Below are positions 58,466-64,000 of a stretch of 64,000 bases of DNA, piece by piece (positions within the stretch are counted from its first letter, which is position 1; the number at the start of each line of letters is the position of its first letter). The DNA comes from Adenophora triphylla var. japonica (Eukaryota > Streptophyta > Magnoliopsida > Asterales > Campanulaceae). The DNA lies in NCBI GenBank assembly GCA_022495995.1, contig JAFEMH010000078.1, forward strand, positions 1,100,377 to 1,164,376, given 5' to 3'. Under the pieces are notes generated by a model. That model searched no databases, was not told where the DNA came from, and was given only the letters and a program-made list of their open reading frames with translations. Both the position numbers and the translations under genes were made by a program.

Positions 58466-58995
58466 TACAAAATGACCAAAGATGGTGTCTTTAAGTCCAA
58501 AATGTGCTCTGGGAACAATTGGGACAAGTCTAAGTTGAAAATGAAATGAAATGGCCAAGCCTTGCTTTCATTCAGAAAATAACCGATTCGAGACAGGCGT
58601 GAGCCGCACGGCTTCATTTGCCCTCAGGACCAAACCGCACGGCTACATTTGCCATCTGCAGAAAAAAATCTGCAGCAACCAAAGTTGCTGCCCAAGGGAG
58701 TTTTCACCCCACTTTCTCAACCAAGACCTGTAAAAAAACATGTTCAAAGGTCACCCAAGCATTTATATATCATCATAAATCATTTTGGCCCCGTTTCAGC
58801 CCCAATTCCAAGCAAAAAATCGCCCCAAGGCTCAAGTAATATGCAAATTAAATAAAAGCATAAATAGAAAAGCAAATAAAACAGTAATACAATGTCTTCG
58901 CCCCATCGGCGCCCAAATAAAGCAAAAAAATAAACAAAATGTACATCAAACGTCTTCATTGTTTGTTTTTGTTCCTAATCCACTCTAAAGACCTC
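58466..58995. promoter_or_regulatory. Intergenic region between the two antisense genes, with a paired CGCACGGCT box
   Basis: No gene. Two CGCACGGCTNCATTTGCC boxes lie at 58605 and 58636, 31 bases apart, the same spacing as the pair in the LTRs (46934 and 46965). It lies upstream of the DUF7745-like gene on the minus strand, so it may hold its promoter. That is inference. Confidence 0.45.
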
Positions 58996-61627
58996 CTAGG
59001 CCTCCGATTCTTCTTCTTCTTCATCACTGCTCAGCTCGTAGACGCTAGCCTCCCTCATCAAGTTCTCCGGGTCGCTCACATCGAGACGAGGATGGACATT
59101 ATCGTGCCCGTACTCGGCCAGTTTGCTCCCGAGAATGTCGGCATTGGGTCCCCGCCCCGAGGCATGGCAGCCTTTGGAAGAGTACTCGAAGCCGATGAGG
59201 TAGGCATGCCCCGACATGCCTTCTCTTGCGCCCGGGCTCCTGTGCATCCGCTGCCGCCTTTGAAGTGCGAGGCTAGCTTCCTCGAAGGGACCGGCACATG
59301 TCCTTCCGGCCACTGATACGCACGACCAATGCGTCATAGGTGCGAGTGGAACACGAGAAAAAGAGGAGAAAAATCTCGGAAAAATCTCGAGAAAAGTCTC
59401 GAAATTGCAAAAAGCAAAGAAAGTTGAAAAAGGGAAAGACCCTAAAAGTATACTTACAGTCTTTGTCGGGCGGCGGGGTATCTTGGGGCTCCCTAGTGTC
59501 GAGGGACGGGAATCCTCATCCTCCTCGGTACTCCGTGGACCACATAAGATAGGTGCGCGGGAGGGATCGGCGGGTCGATAGGCTCATCCTCCCCATATCC
59601 ACAGTGACCGCCGGCTTCATCGGCTTACGTGGCGTCCTCGGCGGCGCTCCACAAACACGGCGTAGGGGTATCCATGTCAAAGTACTCCTCGGCGGCCACG
59701 CCTGCACAGTACCTAGCTATCTCATCGCACTTTGCCAATCCACAGTGTAGCATCCGTCTTTGGAGGATCATGAGGAGTAATGGCGTCCAAGGAGGGACAT
59801 GGCCATCTTTGCCTAGAAAATCGGTCCCCCAAATAAATGACATCACATGTCGGCCCGTCGACCATCTCCTCTGCCTCGTCGCCTCAATGGCCTCTCCTAG
59901 CAAAATCTCTGGATACACGCCCCCAGGGGTAGAAGTCCACTCCGTCATGTCCATCCCTGTTGATGACCGGCCTCACCATCTTGTAATCAAAAGTGATCCG
60001 GGTCTTTCCCGTGAACTTATCCCTCGCATCTCCCCTCCAGCGGATCATAGCAGGGAAGATGGTGATATCGCTCTGTTGGTTCCAAGGAAAGAACCCGATC
60101 ACCTCACAGAACCAGACCTGCATGTTCAAAACATCAAAAAGGGTCATTTCTCTCTCATAAAAGTCTCAAGACAGGAAGAGAAAAGAGAAAAGAAAGAGGG
60201 ACTACCTCAAGGGCAAATGAAAAGCTTGATCCATGGAAGCAGCCTTGTTCCGACTGTACATGTCCAAAGAGAAGTAGAGCTCCGCCAATCCGGCCTCTCC
60301 CCAAGAGACCGTCCCTATCCCATCTACATCCTCCAGAGAGTCGAGGAGGCAAGTCATGGCCAGCGTCCCAGAATTAGCAAAGATGGTGACCGACAACATC
60401 AACCACACGAAAGCTCTAGCAAGCTGGTGGGCGGTCACCTCGCTAACGACAAAGTCCCTTATGCAGTTCTGGACTGCCACCTCGACATTCCGCATCTCCA
60501 TCCCTAGCCCATTGGGAATCAACTCAAACCCGACCAAAGCTCGGAACTCCTCAGCTGTGATATGGTCCCTCCAAGTCACGGGCCTCCCAGTGAACTGTAA
60601 ACCAGTAATAGCCGTGAAATCGGCGGGAGTCACTGTCAGCTCTCCCCAGCTCAGATGGAATTTATGAGTGCTATCCCACCAAAACTCAGATAGGGCCTGT
60701 ACCAAGCCCTTGCTCTTAGAGGTGATATGAATCCCCCTGCCGATAGCCTCAATGAAAAGATCTAGGCCGGTAGCCCGCACCAGCTACTTGGGATTCGCCC
60801 CATTCTTCTCGAAATCGGGCATCCTCTCCCAAAGCCTGACTGCTATCTCAGATGGCCCTCTAGACTTGTTCTCCTGTAGACAAGCACAGCAAAGAAATGC
60901 GTCAGTCCTTCATCTCATTTCAAAAGTGCACATATTCAAAAAGTGCACATATTTTCAAAAGAAAAGCATTCACAAAAATTTTTCTAGCATCCTTTGCATG
61001 AAAAAAAAACACGTCTTTCATCACTTGAAACACGTCATGTCAAGTCCCATTGCTTTCCTAAAACACAAAATCACAATTTTCACAATTCTTTGCACATAAG
61101 CATCATTCTTTCGAAAAAGTGGCATGCATGAATCCTTTTCATCTTCTAAAATCTTGTTTCTCGTTGATAATCAAAATTTCGACTTAGTTCTAGCACATGC
61201 AAGAACTCCGTCTCACTTTAAACAATTATCATTCTTACTTTATTTTCGAGAAAAAAGTGGGTCATTCTCATTATTCTTATCAAATAAATTGCACACGCAT
61301 GTTCTTAGCCTCATAGGTTAATCATCAATGTCTCAAAATCATTCAAAAATCCTAGGAAAATCCTAGAAAATTCTTAAAATTCGGGTCAAGCCCTAAATCC
61401 ATCAAAATTCAATTAAAATCGACGGAATCGAGCCAAATAAGAACGCTTACCCCAACCGGTCGCGGGTTCGTCGATTTGTGCTCTCTTCTCCCCGGATAGA
61501 GCTCTGATGGAGGCGTAAGAAAGTCGTACTTTCTCTCCGTTCGAACGAGTTCCTTCCTCCTCCTTTGAGCGGCCCCAGAGATGTTTCTTCTAGCTTGTCT
61601 CGGCATAGGATTGCCCTCCGGATCCAT
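58996..61627 (-). pseudogene. Antisense, spliced plant-mobile-domain-like gene of the large gypsy element
   Basis: Predicted exon 1 starts at ATG 61627-61625 (MDPEGNPMPRQARRN) and ends at GTTGGG|GTAAGC (61451). A 577-base intron ends TCTACAG, and exon 2 runs 60873-60206 in the same phase. Exon 2 encodes the plant mobile domain pattern: FWWDSTHKFHLSWGELTVTPADF, then AITGL, and GEAGLAELYFSLDMYSR. Exon 3 from 60117 (VWFCEVIGFFPW, RWRGDARDKF) follows an 88-base intron, but its phase is one base off. A shift in a G-run near 59920, an exon ending GACT|GTAAGT near 59455, and a final exon ending in an acidic SSDEEEEESEA tail (stop near 58998) complete it. An in-frame TAG lies at about 60786-60784. 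Related host proteins act in gene silencing; the role here is unknown. Confidence 0.7.
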
Positions 61628-62008
61628 TCTTGATCGCAAAGGAATTGAAGGATTTTCAAAATTTCTCTCCTCTCTCTCACTTCCTCGGCTGGAATGGGCG
61701 GCAACAATGCCAAATGCCCGTTCAAATCAGATTTTAAATAATCTGGAAAAATCAATCTTCTAGCCGTACGGATTCTTTTTCCTCCCTCTCATGTCGGGCG
61801 GCCTCATTCGCTCTGAGCAGAAATTACAATTTTGCCCCTGGACTTTCCACTTGGGCCTACGATTCCCGTTATCCTTTAACTGAGATAACACCCTTTTCAG
61901 AAGATATCCCTTATCTCCTATGCAATTAAGCTTTCTTCCTAGTCGCCTTCGTTAATTCCGTTATAACGGGATAACGCTAGGTGACAACCTCCGAATTGTC
62001 GAAATCCG
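61628..62008. other. Region upstream of the antisense PMD-like gene
   Basis: No convincing gene. It would contain the promoter of the minus-strand gene, but I see no clear TATA box. A GCCGTACGG word at 61763 resembles the CGCACGG box. Confidence 0.35.
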
Positions 62009-62340
62009 AACTTAAGCTACCTCTATCACGAATAGTGAAGTATGCTAAGTTCTCTAAACTTAAGCTACCTCTATCCCGAATAGTGAAGTATGCTAAGTTC
62101 TCTAAACTTAAGCTACCTCTATCCCGAATAGTGAAGTATGCTAAGTTCTCTAAACTTAAGCTACCTCTATCACGAATAGTGAAGTATGCTCAAGTTCTTC
62201 TAACTTAAGCTACCTCTATCACAGATAGTGACGTACGCTCAAGTTCTTCTAAACTTAAGCTACCTCTATCACGAATAGTGAAGTATGCTAAGTTTTCCAA
62301 ACTTTAGCTACCTCTATCACAGATAGTGACGTAAGCTCTA
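62009..62340 (+). repeat. 3'-UTR tandem repeat, ~48-bp unit, about 7 copies
   Basis: Units contain CTTAAGCTACCTCTATC, CGAATAGTGAAGTATGC and AAGTTCTCTAAA. The first four are almost identical, the later ones vary (ACAGATAGTGACGTA). The encoded 16-residue repeat is a by-product of the 48-base period. Confidence 0.92.
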
Positions 62341-62487
62341 GTTTCAATCAGGTGACAACCTCCATTAATTGTCAATCAGGTGACAACCTCCATTAATTGT
62401 CAATCAGGTGACAACCTCCATTAATTGTCAATCAGGTGACAACCTCCATTAATTGTCAATCAGGTGACAGCCTCCATTAATTGTCAA
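62341..62487 (+). repeat. 3'-UTR tandem repeat, 28-bp unit, 5 copies
   Basis: Five head-to-tail copies of a unit made of ATCAGGTGACAACCTCCAT followed by TAATTGTCA. Only one base differs (ACAGCC in the last copy). There are no spacers, so it is not a CRISPR array. Confidence 0.95.
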
Positions 62488-62962
62488 AACCCTCAAGGAT
62501 CCTAGACATCGTTCCTAACTATCTAGTGATGCTTGAACTACGATCAAGGCTTGATTCCTCCGAGATACGTAGGTAGCCTTTCATAAAAGGTCCAGCCATC
62601 CGACCACTTTGGTCACCCTGTTTCTTCGTCACTCATCAGTGATGAAGTAACCCCTCATAGAGGTTTAGATATCTGATCACATCGGTCACTTCTAGCATAT
62701 CCCCAGTAGGATCAATTGCTTGACCTCTTAGGTCATTTTCTCTTCTACTTCCCCAGCAAGAGACCAGTTTCTCTTCTCCATTCCTCAGCGGATCTATTCT
62801 GAACTACGTCCGGGCTTGATTCCCACTCGGGATACGTAGGTAGCCTTCCGAGGTTCGGCCACTCGACCACCTCGGTCTCTCGATCCGTCTCGGCATTCGC
62901 CGAGATCGGATCCTTTTCTATCGACAACCCCACTCGCCTTGCAAGTGACGTTGCCGAGGGCT
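62488..62962 (+). other. End of the 3' UTR of the large gypsy element
   Basis: A segment of GGCTTGATTCC...GATACGTAGGTAGCCTT is present twice (near 62548 and 62813), with GGTCAC/GGTCTC phrases after each. A short purine stretch GCCGAGGG lies just before the LTR and may be a weak polypurine tract. Confidence 0.55.
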
Positions 62963-64000
62963 TGTAAGTACCCAAATCGCTCATGCCTTAGGTTAAACTT
63001 TCCGGCAATTTCGGTAAGTTTCCCGGTAATTCCCCGAACCTTCCTAGTGTTCCGGAAATATTCCGGAACTGTTCCAAATCATATAAGGACTGAAATGGAA
63101 GCTTCCCAATTAAGAAACACGTTTTTCTTAATTTGGGAAAACTTCTAGAATTTGCCACCTTGCATGGTTCTAGAAACATGCTGAGTCACAAGGGATAATG
63201 CCGCACGGCTGCATTAGCCCAAGGTCTCTGGCCGCACGGCTTCATTGGCCTTATCCAGACTGCCTATAAATAGAGCCCTCCTCTACCCATTTTAACAACA
63301 ACAATAATACCATCAATCACACATAATACGAAGAAGACACTCCCAAGAGCTGCTGGAAGTCCAAGAAGGTGAAGAAGAAGGCCAAGAAGCCACCTCCCTC
63401 CTCCTTGAAGATCCCAAGATCAACCTTTCCACCTAGCTCCATCCAAAGAAGAAGAGGAAGCCATTGGTAACCTCTCACGCCCTAAACTTGCATCCTAATT
63501 GCTCTATGTGATTCTAATTGCTCATTGCATTTCATATAATTGCTATTATCTTGTTTGGGACTTGGTAGATTAAAGATCATATCTTTATACCCCCTTTCCC
63601 CCTTTGCATGCATTAGGCATCCTTTGCCATTAAAGATGTAATCTTTTGAATCAAAGGTGCATCCTTTGCACCTAAAAACCCTATTTTAACATAAAAATAT
63701 TATCTTCATGCATCCTTTGCATATAAAAATCCAATCTTTATGATAAAAATGCATCCTTTGCATATGAAATCCCTTTTCAAGCATCCTATGCATTAAAGAT
63801 CATATCTTTATCCTAAATTAGCATCTTATGCTTTTCAAAATACAATCTTCATGCATCCTTTGCATATTTAAATCCCAATTTCTTCATAAAAATGCATCCT
63901 TTGCATAAAAATCATGTCTTTATGCATCCTTTGCAAATAAAAGATCATTTCTTTAAATCAAATGAATCCTTTGCAATCCAAAAATGTCATCTTTTGCTAA
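62963..64000 (+). repeat. 3' LTR of the large gypsy element (cut by window end)
   Basis: Begins TGTAAGTACC and follows the 5' LTR with about 2% differences by eye. It includes the CGCACGGCT pair (near 63202 and 63233), TATAAATA at 63265-63272 and the GCATCCTTTGCAT repeats. Confidence 0.93.

Larger units (their letters stand above)
46691..64000 (+). mobile_element. Large Tat-lineage Ty3/gypsy retrotransposon with two antisense genes
   Basis: A 1728-bp 5' LTR, PBS, long leader, gag, protease region, RT, RNase H, aRNase H and integrase are followed by ~6.7 kb of extra sequence. That extra part holds two minus-strand genes and tandem repeats, then a 3' LTR cut by the window end. The visible length exceeds 17 kb, in the size range of Ogre/Tat elements. 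Sense genes are riddled with frameshifts. The two LTRs differ at roughly 20-25 places over ~1040 bases by eye, so this insertion is older than the one at 35392. Confidence 0.92.

Noticed and set aside
62341..62487. CRISPR-like regular 28-bp repeats
   Set aside because: Copies are directly adjacent with no unique spacers and lie in a retrotransposon 3' UTR of a plant.
46691..64000. Endogenous pararetrovirus
   Set aside because: LTRs, a PBS, integrase and Tat-type dual RNase H are present; these fit gypsy retrotransposons and not plant pararetroviruses.

Overview
The window looks like repeat-rich nuclear DNA of a flowering plant, probably (peri)centromeric or other satellite heterochromatin. 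I see no intact single-copy host gene, no rRNA or tRNA gene and no prokaryotic feature. The species cannot be named from the sequence. The plant assignment rests on a Sirevirus-type Ty1/copia element, two Tat-lineage Ty3/gypsy elements with a second (archaeal-type) RNase H domain, a Mutator-like element carrying a Ulp1-type protease gene, a Stowaway MITE, and plant-mobile-domain-like genes on the antisense strand of a gypsy element.

Layout. (1) 1-8618: 3' part of a Sirevirus-like copia element: broken RT/RNase H, an envelope-like gene with its own TATA box and spliced leader, polypurine tract and one complete LTR (7223-8618, TG...CA). (2) 8619-13276, about 21983-35391 and 43209-46690: three blocks of one ~170-171 bp satellite, about 125 monomers in all, with a perfect 17-bp dyad per consensus monomer and higher-order repeats in the middle block. 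(3) 13277-21982: a Mutator-like element of the Kaonashi (KI) type with two convergent genes, a MULE transposase (+) and a multi-exon Ulp1-like protease gene (-). It also carries a ~50-copy AAGTCTTATA/TATAAGACTT array in a leader intron and an intronic Stowaway MITE. (4) 35392-43208: a complete but defective Tat-type gypsy element with near-identical 621/622-bp LTRs and a CTACC target-site duplication. It lacks protease and the N-terminal RT. (5) 46691-64000: a very large Tat-type gypsy element with a 1728-bp 5' LTR, broken gag-pol, two antisense genes (a DUF7745-like one and a spliced plant-mobile-domain-like one), 3'-UTR tandem repeats and a 3' LTR cut by the window edge.

How it fits together. 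The satellite is the matrix and the transposable elements are inserted into it. Both gypsy elements sit at exactly the same nucleotide of the monomer (after GCGTGTACTACC). Nearly every protein gene is broken by stops or frameshifts, so current function is unlikely for most. The informative parts are architecture (antisense spliced genes, internal promoter, motif arrays) and insertion history. All domain names come from recognising motifs by eye; no database search was run.
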